From Macrosoma leucophasiata (lineage: Eukaryota; Arthropoda; Insecta; Lepidoptera; Hedylidae): 64,000 nt of DNA. Positions within the stretch are counted from its first letter, which is position 1. Each line of letters starts with the position of its first letter. Location: assembly GCA_036365455.1 (NCBI GenBank), contig JAWQUS010000008.1, positions 19,327,501 to 19,391,500 on the forward strand. The letters run 5' to 3'. The notes below the pieces were generated by a model. It ran no database searches. It was not told where the DNA came from and saw only the letters and a list, made by a program, of their open reading frames with translations. Position numbers and translations under genes: made by a program. Shown one piece after another: positions 1 to 9,233 of the stretch.

Positions 1-273
1 TATGTAATAAAAGTGGCAAACAAGCGTGCAGTTCACATTGATGTTAAGTGATGACTGCAGCCTATAGACACCCAATGACCAGACGTCAAAATGCAGATGC
101 GCTGCCGCTCCTGAGGCATTAGGTGTTATGCCTCTGTGCCGGAAATTACAGAGCCGTATATTACCACCTGACCGGAACACAATAGTGCTGAACACTACCA
201 TTTAGCGGCAAGTATATTAGGTAATGCGGTGGTGCCTACGCCCTCGAGCTCCGTCACTGGAGCTCTACCACCA
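1..273 (-). repeat. Family A interspersed element
   Basis: One of about 26 copies of a ~285-bp element. The sense strand begins ACTGGTGGTAGAGCTCC, has a 7-bp stem GAGCTCC/GGAGCTC with a 6-nt loop close to the 5' end, and ends CCATTACAT followed by an A run. This copy lies on the minus strand and is cut by the window edge near its 3' end. The A-rich tail and 5'-truncated copies elsewhere suggest target-primed retroposition. No clear Pol III B box is visible, so the source RNA is unknown. The frequent short frame ending near the 5' hairpin is a by-product of the repeat. Confidence 0.8.
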
Positions 274-619
274 GTAAAAAGTCTTCTAGTTCTCTTCTAG
301 TTCTAAGTTCTTTTAGATATTAGGCATCCCAAATTCCTTGCCTACACCATCACGGACTTCAGAGATTTATTAGATTAAATACCTCTAAGATTTTCCATTT
401 GCATAATGTGTAATAAGTATAAAAAAAATAAAAATTTATTATCATTTATATCATTTATTATCATATATTTATTTATCATTAATAATTTATTTATTATTAT
501 TATCGAAAACGTAAAAAAAAACGTGCTGATACAGATACTACACTAGACTCTACCCAAAACTGTATATTATTTCGTCACCATATCGAAAATAGTGACGAAT
601 TCAAGCGAAATCTCGACTT
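274..619. other. AT-rich spacer
   Basis: Contains TTATTA-type low-complexity sequence at about 420-500. No gene or named repeat is recognised. Confidence 0.5.
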
Positions 620-660
620 GCTTTATAAAATTTACAAGTTTCGCCTGGCTCAGAGCCCAG
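620..660 (+). promoter_or_regulatory. Candidate TATA + initiator core promoter
   Basis: TATAAAA starts at 624 and a TCAGA initiator-like site has its A at 652, 28 bases downstream. That spacing is normal for an insect TATA/Inr promoter. The surrounding 560-1080 does not match any repeat family in this window. A donor-like CA|GTAAGT at 881-888 would close an untranslated first exon of about 230 bases. Each motif is common by chance in AT-rich DNA, so this is only a candidate. Confidence 0.25.
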
Positions 661-882
661 CCGTTAGTTCTGTTGTGTGCTCGAAGACTTAAGGTCGTTG
701 CTCATTAGAGCCACCTGTCAGCCGATCAGTACTTAATAGTCGTCAGGTATTTATTTACTGTCAACACATCCGCCGGTAGAATCCGCGTTGTGACTAGTAC
801 AAGTTAGATGATAAACGAGTTAACATTGCATTTCGGATTTATAGGTTATCTGCAAAAACAAGCAGTTCATAAGTGTGTGTCA
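652..882 (+). other. Possible non-coding first exon
   Basis: Interval between the candidate initiator at 652 and the splice-donor-like CA|GTAAGTAAG, with GT at 883-884. No long open frame is present, which suits a 5' UTR exon. No downstream exon is recognised. It could equally be ordinary spacer. Confidence 0.15.
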
Positions 883-884
883 GT

Positions 885-1284
885 AAGTAAGTGACGTTTG
901 CAGCTAATATACCATAAACACCGAAAGTTAAAGTTCTGTGATAATTATAACGAAGCTATACAAATTAAGAACCAACCCATAAACGTGATCAAAACTGTGC
1001 TGGTTCAATGAAAAAACAATGTTTAGCGACTTCTTTGGATAAGTTAATGTCTTGAATTTCATTTCAAAATAAAAAACCTAACGTGTTAAAAAATCAGACT
1101 AAAAAATTAGGGTGGTTAGACAGGAAAGCATAACCAATGTATAGTTTCTAGATATCAACTCAGAATAGTGTGTACGAAATGCATATTCGATATCGGATAA
1201 AGCATACAACCAGTGAGTTGCTAATGAGTGCTCCGCTGGCTGCCCGCGAAACCACATGGAGACCAATCCATAGATGGTAAAAAA
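885..1284. other. Spacer without recognised features
   Basis: AT-rich single-copy-looking DNA. The minus-strand frame crossing 1099-1371 runs into the Helitron-like element and shows no domain. Confidence 0.5.
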
Positions 1285-1573
1285 TCTATACAAATAAATA
1301 AAATAGGAGTGTCTGTTTGTAATATAAAAATAACCGCTTTTTACTAAATGCATAATTATGTATGTATACATGGTACATATACCAAAACAACATTGTTTTC
1401 AATTTTTGTCTGTCTGTCTGTTTGATCCCGCTGATTTCGGGAACGACACGACCGATTTTGACGGGAATTTCACTGGCTTATGTAATAAGGAGTTACTTAG
1501 GCTATTTTTAGCTAGCTGCGCCCACGACTTCGTCCGCGTGAAAATGTATCATTGTTCGGTATCTACCCGGGTG
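1285..1573 (+). mobile_element. Family E Helitron-like element, 3' end incomplete
   Basis: Starts TCTATACAAATAAATAAAAT and carries the family's TCTG microsatellite (about 1408-1421), then the GGGAACGAC...GACCGATTTTGACGGG block and one arm of the ACTTCGTCCGCG foldback. It stops before the expected CTAG. Other copies begin with the same TC and end CTAG, which is the Helitron terminal rule. No Rep/helicase coding sequence is present, so it is non-autonomous. Confidence 0.6.
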
Positions 1574-2425
1574 TTGAGCGTAGGTACAGTACCCAACAAG
1601 AAATATAGCACATCGCGTCTATTTGACACAGAGACAATTGGCTAAATAACAATAAATACAATAAATGGCTAATCTTTATCATAGATGCAAAACATTTATG
1701 CATCAAGTGTGGTGTTGCCTCTGTATTTTGCATGTACCTCAAATTTGAATGATAGCAAAATATAGCAGGCATTTACTTTTCGACGTCTTTGTCTGCCTCC
1801 TTTATCAAAAATAAACAATATATATATGTATATGTATATATATATATTAATTATATTCAAATGAGACGGTACGGATCAGGATATAGCAAGTAGTTTTAAT
1901 GAGCTGTGACCTTTAGTTCGTAGCGCTCGTCGCGTCGTAGCTTATTGGAGCGCGTGCCTACGCGGTGAAAACGTCTTGGGTGTAGCGTCGTAGCCAATCT
2001 GCTACGCGTGCTACTGTAGCATAAAATTAGGCTCTCAGCACAACAATCCAGTTTAATATTTTTTTTCTTTTAATTTATAATGTTTATATAATTTAACGAG
2101 TTGCTTAACTGTCCTTAGGTTCCAATTTGAGGTTTACACACTATGCGACTTCTCGCTAATTGGTTAATATTGCTATAACAAAAATGCGACGTTCGGGTCA
2201 TCAAGCTACTGCTTAGCGAGCATAATATATAAACCTACAAAAATATTTAGAAAGTGGAAGTTGGGTTCCATTGACACTGCAGTAAACATTATTTTGAATT
2301 GGGTGGTTCTAAAACCTGCAGATATTCTTTCAGCATCTATTATGATACACGTAATAGTTTAATATAATCGATCGATCGCCTCGACGGGGCTTCTGCTCAT
2401 AAAGAGGTTAACCATATGTTTTTTT
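1574..2425. other. Spacer; TA repeat and GC-richer patch
   Basis: A (TA)n-like run lies at about 1818-1852. A GC-richer patch at about 1915-2030 repeats GCGTCGTAGC and CTACGCG words in both orientations, like a decayed terminal-repeat structure. Nothing else is recognised. Confidence 0.4.
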
Positions 2426-2682
2426 TTATGTAATGGTAGTGGCAAACAAGCATGCAGTTCACATTGATGTTAAGTGATGACTGCAGCCTAAGACACCCAA
2501 ACAAAGACCAAGGTCAAAATGCAGATGCGTTACCACTCCTGAGGCCTAAAGTGTTATGCCTCTGTGCCGGAAATTACAGGGCCACACATTACCACCTGAC
2601 CGGAACACTTAGCGGCAAGTATATTAGGTAATGCGGGGGTGCCTACGCCCGCGAGCTCCGTCACTGGAGCTCTACCACCAGT
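2426..2682 (-). repeat. Family A interspersed element
   Basis: Nearly complete copy. The A-tail complement (T run) is at the left and the 5' hairpin at about 2657-2676. It lacks a short internal stretch (between the CCGGAACAC and TTAGCGGC words) found in other copies. Confidence 0.8.
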
Positions 2683-3113
2683 GAGTATGTTAGAGTGACT
2701 TTAATCTTACAACTTGAGTAGCGTCATGTGCATGGTTTAATTCGAAACTGCTTTGTAATTAAATAGGTCATATTTGAGTAGCTTCGTATGTGGAGAGCCT
2801 TGGGGTTATATCTGGTTTATTTACACAATACGCGACGTATGTCGGCAGTGAAGTGATTATATCTTGCAATAAAAATGAAACACTATCAATTTATTAGTTT
2901 TTAGTTGAACACAATACATAGGTAAAAAAACATCTTTTGCCGGCCATATTTAGAATAGAAACAGTTTAGACCATCATTAACTCGAGACGCACTCTCGAGA
3001 AAGTTCGACTTAAGACTTAGGATTAACCTTCTCGCATCTACAAACTACCGGAAGGTATTTATACTGCAATTTTAATGTGTATATTACGATTAAATTATTG
3101 GAATGTATAATAG
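2683..3113. other. Spacer without recognised features
   Basis: AT-rich; no repeat family of this window and no coding frame is seen. Confidence 0.5.
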
Positions 3114-3397
3114 TCTATACAAATAAATAAAATTGGAGTGTCTGTTTGTAATATCAAAATAACCGCTTTTTACTAAATGCATATATTTTTTACTATCTTT
3201 GTCTGTCTGTCTGTCTGTTTGGCGGGGCTAATCATGAGAACGGTTGGACCGATTTTAACGGGACTTTCACTGGCAGATAGCTGATGCAATAAGGAGTAAC
3301 TTAGGCTATTTTTATATTAGCTGCGGCCACGACTTCGTCCGGGTAGATACTGAACAATTATAAATTCTCACGCGGACGAAGTCGTAGGCACAGCTAG
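3114..3397 (+). mobile_element. Family E Helitron-like element, full length
   Basis: Complete 284-bp copy running from TCTATACAAATAAATAAAAT to CACAGCTAG|T. The last ~75 bp fold back: TAGCTGCGGCCACGACTTCG pairs with CGAAGTCGTAGGCACAGCTA. A (TCTG)n microsatellite lies at about 3200-3220. The TC start, CTAG end and absence of a terminal inverted repeat fit a non-autonomous Helitron. Confidence 0.65.
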
Positions 3398-3419
3398 TCT
3401 ATCTATATATATATAAAAA

Positions 3420-3627
3420 TCAATTGCTGTTCGTAAATCTCGCTAAAACTCGAGAACGGCTTGACCGATTTGGCAAATTTTGGTTTAAAAGGTAAGAAAA
3501 TGTGCAGAAATTGAAGGAAAATTGTAAAAACCACAACATCAAATTCCTATACAAATAGTCCGTATATATCAAACCTTTGACACATTTTTTAATTGTGAAG
3601 CAAAACGGAGTTTTCCGGGACAGCTAG
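3420..3627 (+). mobile_element. Family F Helitron-like element
   Basis: Begins TCAATTGCTGTTCGTAAATC directly after a TATATATATAAAAA tract and ends GGGACAGCTAG followed by T. The 5'-TC, 3'-CTAG and insertion beside an A/T junction follow the Helitron rule. It is 208 bp with no coding sequence and lies 22 bp after a family E copy of the same orientation. Confidence 0.65.
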
Positions 3628-3712
3628 TCCGTTATAAAAATACAAATGTAAGCCATGTAATCACGAGATTCGTGCAAGTAAATAATGTAATGTAAATTAA
3701 ATCGATGTACTT

Positions 3713-4003
3713 TAGCAGTTTAGTAGTAGCAGGCCAACACTACTACGCTGGGGACCTAGGATCGATTCCCAGGTTGGGGACCACTAGAGATAAAGGTCCT
3801 TTACCTCTAGCTCTACTGAGAATTTTCCATTTTCTAGAAGTTTTCCCGTACCTACCTCGAAGTTTGGTTAATGTGTCCGGAGATGTGACCAAGCTCGTTA
3901 CAGAGGCCTAAACGTAATCGGTGAATCGTGGGTGTTTGCATATATACTTTAATGCATGCATTTAGCTCTGCCTACCCCTTTACATTACAGGCGTGAAGTT
4001 ACG
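3713..4003 (+). repeat. Family B tRNA-derived SINE
   Basis: The tRNA-like head has an eroded A box (TTTAGTAGTAGCAGGCC) and a B-box-like GGATCGATTCCCAGG. The body is diagnostic (CGAAGTTTGGTTAATGTG, GTAATCGGTGAATCGTGGGT) and the 3' end is CAGGCGTGAAGTTACGTT. A young copy at 26,886 gives the full head. The short frame crossing 3705-3911 is not a gene. Confidence 0.75.
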
Positions 4004-4165
4004 TTAAAATTAGTTAAATTATAAAATTTTATCATTAGGTACCATTAAGTATTTTGTCTCGTATTAATAAAATTCACTGTTTGCTAAGGCAAGTACAAAT
4101 TTGCGCAAGTGCTGAATTGTTACCATTAAAGTTCTTTTATTGCAGTTTCATCTGTTTTTTTTAAC
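4004..4165. other. Short AT-rich spacer
   Basis: It ends in a pyrimidine tract followed by AACCAG at about 4150-4170, which resembles a splice acceptor. Nothing else is seen. Confidence 0.4.
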
Positions 4166-4880
4166 CAGTGGAAAATGCTTTACGCATACTTACCCTTGAG
4201 AAGAGGGGTGGGTTATATAGGACTCCAGGAAAAGACATCCGTCTACCCCATAAAACCCCTGGGTGTTCCGACTCGTCCGCCATTAGTGGCGGGGACACGG
4301 GAACGCTATCGCACACATCCGCGACCTAACCGGTGGATGCCCGTCTTATCGGCTCCAACCAACACTAGTAGCGTGCGGAACACCTGCACGCCAGCCATGG
4401 AGAGGTCCCGACCTCTCCATTCGGTGACGGACATCACTAGTCCGGCGCCCGAAGGTCCCTGCTCCGACCACCCACAAAGCCAGGCGTCCCAAGATGCCCG
4501 GGTGGAGTCCAGAGGCACGGCCCTGGGGAAGCGGGATTGTCAGGGACGAACTGACCCTCAACCGCCCTCCCGCGGCCCCACCACGTCCCTATCGAACGGC
4601 GGGGCCACAAATAAGGTGCAGAGCCAACAGCATACCCATACACCTCTTCCCCAGCCGTCTCCCTACCACAGCAGCGAGTGGCGGGCAGAGCCAGATTACA
4701 GGCGTCAAACGCCGCTCCCTCGCTGGGCTCTTCTTTGTTTTGCCGGTGTCGCTCAATCCACCGACTACTAAGACACCCCGCCACGACAAGGCGGAAACCC
4801 TCGGGGTCAGTTGCATCAGTTGGGCCTAACCTAATAAACCTGTGTCGTGTGTGCCGTTATACACACAACACAGCACACAG
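4166..4880. other. GC-rich block, unknown origin
   Basis: A sharp GC-rich island in AT-rich surroundings. It has long open frames on both strands (198 codons plus at 4175-4771, 115 codons minus at 4437-4784), as GC-rich DNA often does by chance. The plus frame is rich in Pro, Ser, Thr and Arg, with no signal peptide, no catalytic motif and no recognised domain. The left edge follows an acceptor-like pyrimidine tract. The right edge contains AATAAA at about 4831 and then CA-rich sequence. It may be the 5' part of a retroelement or a decayed leader; a host exon is less likely. I do not recognise it. Confidence 0.3.
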
Positions 4881-4955
4881 ACCCGAAACAAACATCAGTA
4901 GGCCATATATTGTTTTATATTATTTAGCATTAACACATGCTTGTGAAATATATTT

Positions 4956-5272
4956 TATTTAAAGAAAAATGGAAAGAAAAATTTGACTTCAGGTGAGACA
5001 CGAACTCGCGGCCTACTGGGAATCTAGTCCAGCCGCTATTCCAATTGAGCTACTGAAGTCCTGCCCGATTTGTCAAATCTTTTCTTCACATTTATTGCAT
5101 TGCTTTATGGTAGCAGCAGCGCCATCTATTGCCAACTATGCTAGTTAGATTTGACAAAATCGGGCAGGACTTCAGTAGCTCAATTGGAAGAGCGGCTGGA
5201 CTAGATTCCCAGTAGGCCGCGAGTTCGAGTCTCGCCTGACGTCAAATTTTTCTTTCCATTTTTCTTTAAATA
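4956..5272. repeat. Family T: tRNA-like inverted repeat
   Basis: Left arm 4956-5078 and right arm 5149-5272 match over ~123 bp with about five differences; the loop is 70 bp. Each arm holds a tRNA-like unit. In the right arm (about 5167-5243) the order is an acceptor-like GACTTCA, a D-arm GCTCAATTGGAAGAGC, an anticodon-like loop CTAGATT and a T-arm GCGAGTTCGAGTCTCGC, then TGACGTC. Six of seven acceptor pairs and all five T-stem pairs form. The shared leader GGAAAGAAAAATTTGAC recurs at 52.4 kb. This is a tRNA-derived repeat rather than a proven tRNA gene. Confidence 0.7.
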
Positions 5273-5447
5273 AGGCCATTGTGTGTAAATGATCGTCCCA
5301 CACGGCTGGACTAACAGGGTTGTCAAATTAATGGGTTACTAAGCGCGAAACTCGAGAGACAGTTTTTTTTTAATATTCGCTTATGCCCAATGAATTCTTT
5401 TGTGGAATTACAGCGGTAAAGTCGTGATCGCTCTTATATCATTATAA

Positions 5448-5597
5448 TAACAAGACCGAAACTTCCCATTACGGATATTACGTTATTTAAAAATTCTAGA
5501 GAAGTTCGACCCACTTCACGGCACAGGGTTACCATTATACGTGTTACTGTTGCGGTAAATGATGAGTTATAGCCTTTACAAGATATGCCCATGAATT
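5448..5597 (+). repeat. Direct duplicate, copy 1 (partner at 6664-6807)
   Basis: About 150 bp closely matches 6664-6807. Shared words include ATTACGTTATTTAAAAATTC and CACAGGGTTACCAT. Both copies are followed by family M/N sequence, although in different orientation. No coding content. Confidence 0.6.
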
Positions 5598-5639
5598 TGA
5601 TAGAACATTAGGCTGGTGATAAAGTGCCAGTTAAACGCC

Positions 5640-5935
5640 AGGGCGTCGGGATGTGACGACCTCACTGTCCACTAGTGGAAGAATTTTCACCTGATGGAAG
5701 AGAATTCTTCCGCTAGTGCAGTCAGTCGATCGAACAATGGCGGTTAAATCATTCCAATAGGATGCTGGTATATAGCAGCAGCATCGCGCGACAAAATTAC
5801 CGTCACTGTGATAGCCAATCCGCCTGCCAAGCGTGGCGATTATGCTCTATTCTTTCAAAATGACGCTCAAAACTTTTATGGGCGTCTTTGGGGAAGGCTT
5901 TGTCCACCTGTGGGATGTTATTATATATATATATA
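5640..5935 (-). repeat. Family M/N composite repeat
   Basis: The left part has the M module: GTCGGGATGTGACGACC and then a foldback of CACTAGTGGAAGAATT with GAATTCTTCCGCTAGTG (5670-5720). The right part, read on the minus strand, carries GTGGACAAAGCCTTCCCCAA, the LINE-tail-like N module. Related composites occur at 6880, 19728, 22490 and 30572. Confidence 0.5.
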
Positions 5936-6065
5936 TAGTGTAGTTCATTAAAAATGTTTGTTAGAGTATAGGTAAGGATAAATATTGAAGGTGTCGAACC
6001 AAACAAAACGAAAAAAACCAACAGCATTTTCTTAATTTTATTTTAAATTGAAGTATCAGTACTAA

Positions 6066-6255
6066 AGTGTTCCCGTTAGATGGTGATGTATGACCCGGTA
6101 ATAACTATCGCAGAGACAAAATAACTCAGGCCTCAAGGATGGCAACGCATCTGTATTTTGACTACTGGTTTTTGGTTTCTGTCTTAAGGCGGCCGTCATC
6201 GCTTAGCAATCTTCGTGATCAGCATGCTTGTTTGCCACCTTTATTACATAAAAGT
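6066..6255 (+). repeat. Family A element, 3' half, diverged
   Basis: Matches the family from the GTTCCGGTCAGGTGGTAATG segment to the CACCTTTATTACATAAAA tail; the 5' hairpin half is missing. Confidence 0.65.
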
Positions 6256-6302
6256 AATAAAGTTGGTGACAGTGATTAGTTTCATATAATAATGATTAGA
6301 AG

Positions 6303-6660
6303 CACGCATGGCCCCGCGGCTGGTGTAGATCCTAAGCGATCTACTCGGTTAAGCGATTCGGGCGCGGTCAGGTGTGTGATGGGTGACCGCTAGTGGCAAA
6401 TTAAAATGCGCGTTTCCGTGCTTCGGAGGGCACGTTAAGCCGTCGGTCCCGGTTGTTATCGATATATAGCAATCGTTAAACCTTATCGGAGGCCTTATGG
6501 GCGATTTGAAAACATCCGACAGCGGGTTGGCCACTAACCCTTATCATCACCAACCCGCATTGGAGCAGCGTGGTGGAGTAAGCTCCAAGCCTCCTCCCAA
6601 GAAGGGGAGAGACTCGTGCCCAGCAGTGGGACGTATCAAGGGTTGCCATTATTATTATTT
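6303..6660 (+). repeat. Family C 5S rRNA-headed SINE
   Basis: The segment at 6348-6390, starting GTTAAGC and ending TGATGGGTGACCGC, resembles the A-box, intermediate element and C-box half of 5S rRNA. A stem TAGATC..GATCTA precedes it. The body has GGCACGTTAAGCCGTCGGTC and AACATCCGACAGCGGGTTGG, then GGGAGAGACTCGTGCCCAGC, and the tail is GGTTGCCATTATTATTATTT. The open frames on either strand are not genes. The 5S-like module is in sense orientation on this strand. Confidence 0.75.
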
Positions 6661-6663
6661 TAA

Positions 6664-6807
6664 TGATTACAAGATCAAAAGTTCGCGGTATTACGTTATT
6701 TAAAAATTCTAAATTTGACCCACTTCACGACACAGGGTTACCATATACGTGTTGCTGTTGCGGTAAATCATGAGTAATTAGCCTTTACAAGTTATGCCCA
6801 TGAAGGG
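6664..6807 (+). repeat. Direct duplicate, copy 2 (partner at 5448-5597)
   Basis: Second copy of the ~150-bp unit, beginning directly after the tail of the family C SINE. The SINE therefore sits between the two copies. Confidence 0.6.
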
Positions 6808-6879
6808 GTTGTTAAATTATTTTCGGACCTAATATGAGTTTTGAAATTAATTGGATACTTTTACGATATTTTACAATTA

Positions 6880-7110
6880 TCAGCAGGAAGACGTCCACTG
6901 TTGGATAAAAGCCTGCCCAAAGATGCATAAAAATGTCTTGTGCGTGTTTATGGGAGAAAATGCCATAATCGCCATGCTCGACGTATGGATTGGCGAAGGC
7001 AGTGAGGGTAGTCTTATCACGGGACGCTGCACCCCATCCCACCTTGTTTCATTTGCACTACCTATTTAAATGGTATGACCGCCATTGTTCGGTTGACTGG
7101 TTCTCACGCC
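6880..7110 (+). repeat. Family M/N composite repeat
   Basis: Starts with GAAGACGTCCACTGTTGGAT, the N module, which resembles the 3' tail of an endonuclease/reverse-transcriptase LINE. It continues through GCCATAATCGCCATGCTCGA and ends with the M word GACCGCCATTGTTCGGTTGA. The overlapping short frames are not genes. Confidence 0.5.
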
Positions 7111-7471
7111 AACTTTTGAATAATTATAATGTATCGTACATTTAAATAATATAGCTTCTGATGAGTTTTGAGTTTTACTTGGTTTTGCTGCCAGTTTTTC
7201 TCGTTTAAATACATAAGTAACATTCCAAATTAATTAAAAATGGCAGAACAAAGTTCGACCATCAGCCAACCATATTTTGAATAAAAAACTGATTCCCAAG
7301 GTTGAGAACTCAACCAGTCGACCTTGGGGATAATTTTTTTAACCTCGGCTTTTTACATGAAAATATTACAAATCTCTAACCAATACATAAAATTCTAGTG
7401 TTCAGTGCTTGTAACCAAACCAACCATCCAAACGGCTTGACCGATTTTTATATTTTATTTGTGTATACTGC
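7111..7471. other. Spacer without recognised features
   Basis: AT-rich; it holds an imperfect snap-back around CCCAAGGTTGAGAACTCAACC at about 7287-7310. No gene is seen. Confidence 0.4.
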
Positions 7472-7815
7472 TAGTTGGTCCAACGGTGCGTGACGATCGT
7501 TTTTATTTTATGTAATGAAAGTGGTAAGCCAGCATGCAGTTCACATTGATGTTAAGTGATGACTGCAGCATATAGACACCCACACAAAGACCAAGGTCAA
7601 AATGCAGATGCGTTACCACTCCTGAGGCCTAAGGTGTTATGCTTCTGTCCTCTTCTCCTCTCCCCTGCTCGGAAATTACAGGGCCGTTTGAACCGAGGCT
7701 CACGGGTTCGGCCATTTATGGCCTACAGATATTTTTGTTTCGGGTCTGGGCGTTTGTGTATGTGTTGTATGTGTACTACAACGGCACCCACGACACAGTT
7801 TTATACCTAATGTGA
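7472..7815 (+). repeat. Family D tRNA-derived SINE split by an A element
   Basis: The head piece AGTTGGTCCAACGGTGCGTG (7472-7492) and the remainder (CACGGGTTCGGCCATTTATG to CACGACACAGTTTTATACC, 7689-7815) match the intact family D copy at 27,781. They are separated by a 5'-truncated family A element. The word CGTTT occurs at both junctions and may be the target duplication. This shows A inserted after D. Confidence 0.6.
7500..7688 (-). repeat. Family A element, 5'-truncated, nested in D
   Basis: Runs from the A-tail complement to GGAAATTACAGGGCC and lacks the 5' hairpin third. The 5' truncation with an intact 3' tail is the signature of target-primed reverse transcription. Confidence 0.7.
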
Positions 7816-7860
7816 CATTTTTCAAAGAGAAGTAGAAAGATCGTAACCACTGACAAAACG

Positions 7861-7880
7861 AGGTTCGCCGGGACAGCTAG
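7861..7880 (+). mobile_element. Family F Helitron 3' end fragment
   Basis: Only the terminal GCCGGGACAGCTAG followed by T remains, with a few upstream bases. Confidence 0.4.
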
Positions 7881-8160
7881 TAAAAATATAGACATTTCGA
7901 AATATGACACAATTGGTTTAAAGTGTTTGCAACGTACAGTTTCGCATGCGACCCTATTTGACCTTGCAATGATGGTATACCGTCACGAGCAGCCGACATG
8001 AAACCTACGCTCGAATCACGGCAACAGAAAATCACGAACTAATTCCCCGTTATGTGAATATGGAAATAATTTGATGTAATTCTAGCTTACCTTTTGTTAC
8101 ATAAAGAATACTTTACATTCTAGGAACGCTACATTAATTAGGGGATGTTTGTAGATATTA
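7881..8160. other. Spacer without recognised features
   Basis: No repeat match and no coding frame. Confidence 0.4.
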
Positions 8161-8162
8161 AA

Positions 8163-8500
8163 CTGCCTCGGTAGCCTAGTGGTAGCAAGGCCACTACTAC
8201 TATGCTGAGGTCCTGGGTTCGATTCCCGGGTAGGGGGTTATCAGAGATGATGGTGTAAAGTCCATTATCTCAGAAAATGGAAAAATCCCAATAGAACCAC
8301 TATTGGTATGTTTCCATTTTCTGGAAATTTTCTAGTACCTTGAAGTTTGGTAATGTGCCCGGATATGTCAACAGGCTCGCCACCTGTTACATGGGCCAAA
8401 ACCTAACCGGCGAATCATGGGTGTTTGCATGCATGCTTGAATGCATGCATTTACCTCTGCCTACCCCTTCGGGGATTACAGGCGTGAAGTTACGTTACGT
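8163..8500 (+). repeat. Family B tRNA-derived SINE
   Basis: The head CTGCCTCGGTAGCCTAGTGG carries an A box and GGTTCGATTCCCGGG is a near-consensus B box. The body shows GGCTCGCCACCTGTTACATG and CGGCGAATCATGGGTGTTTG, and the 3' end reads CCTTCGGGGATTACAGGCGT. The 142-codon frame starting at 8340 crosses this and the next SINE and is not a gene. Confidence 0.8.
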
Positions 8501-8580
8501 ACGTTGTAGATATTCACTAGGGATTGTTATCAGAGAGTTTTCGAAGCACTTGTCGTATTTTGAGTTTAGCATTTTTCACA

Positions 8581-8863
8581 TAACTGCCTCAGTTGCTAGT
8601 GCCAGCAAGCCCGGGTCGAGGACTATCAGAGATAACGGCGTAAAATCCTTTATCTCTAGTTCTATTAGGATTTTAACATTTTCTGTAAATTTCTCAGTAG
8701 GTGCTTCTTTGGTTATATGCCTGGAGTTGTCAACAGGCTTACCACCTGTTTCTTGGACCAAAATATAACCGGTGAGTCGTGTGTATTTGCATTTATGTTT
8801 GAATGCATGCATTTACAGAGCTATAGCCTAGAATTTCGGGGATCACAGGCGTGAAGTTACGTG
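8581..8863 (+). repeat. Family B SINE, diverged second copy
   Basis: Tandemly placed after the previous copy. The head is eroded (ACTGCCTCAGTTGCTAGTG), the B box is damaged (GCCCGGGTCGAGGA) and the 3' end GGGATCACAGGCGTGAAGTT is kept. More diverged than its neighbour, so probably older. Confidence 0.7.
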
Positions 8864-9233
8864 TCTTGTCAATAGGTTAGTTCACAGGTTAGTTAGACCT
8901 TGCCTAATACAATTTGCTGATTCGCACTCCTGAGTGAACGTATGTTACAGTATTCACTTCGGTGTGAATTTACTGTTGCCAGTTTCGAATTAATCAACGA
9001 ATGAAATTACTTTATTTGGAGTAACCCTAAGACATGACTTCGACATATGTGTCGAAACTCACACCTTGATTTTAACTGTATTATGATACAGTCTAAGTAA
9101 AACAGACTACGAAAGAAAATACCAAAAATAAAACCTAGAGTAATAATATAACGCCTTTGCTCGTAAAATATATATATTTTATTTAATTATAGTGGTGGTA
9201 GACGTGTAGTCGGGGACGTATGCACATGCATTA
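8864..9233. other. Spacer without recognised features
   Basis: AT-rich, no family match. The minus frame at 9179-9433 crosses into the G' element. Confidence 0.4.

Noticed and set aside
5167..5243. Functional tRNA gene
   Set aside because: Cloverleaf is plausible but the acceptor and anticodon stems each carry a mismatch and the unit is part of an inverted repeat with copies elsewhere; kept as tRNA-like.
8340..8768. 142-codon plus-strand frame
   Set aside because: Runs through two adjacent family B SINEs; its peptide words recur wherever the SINE occurs.
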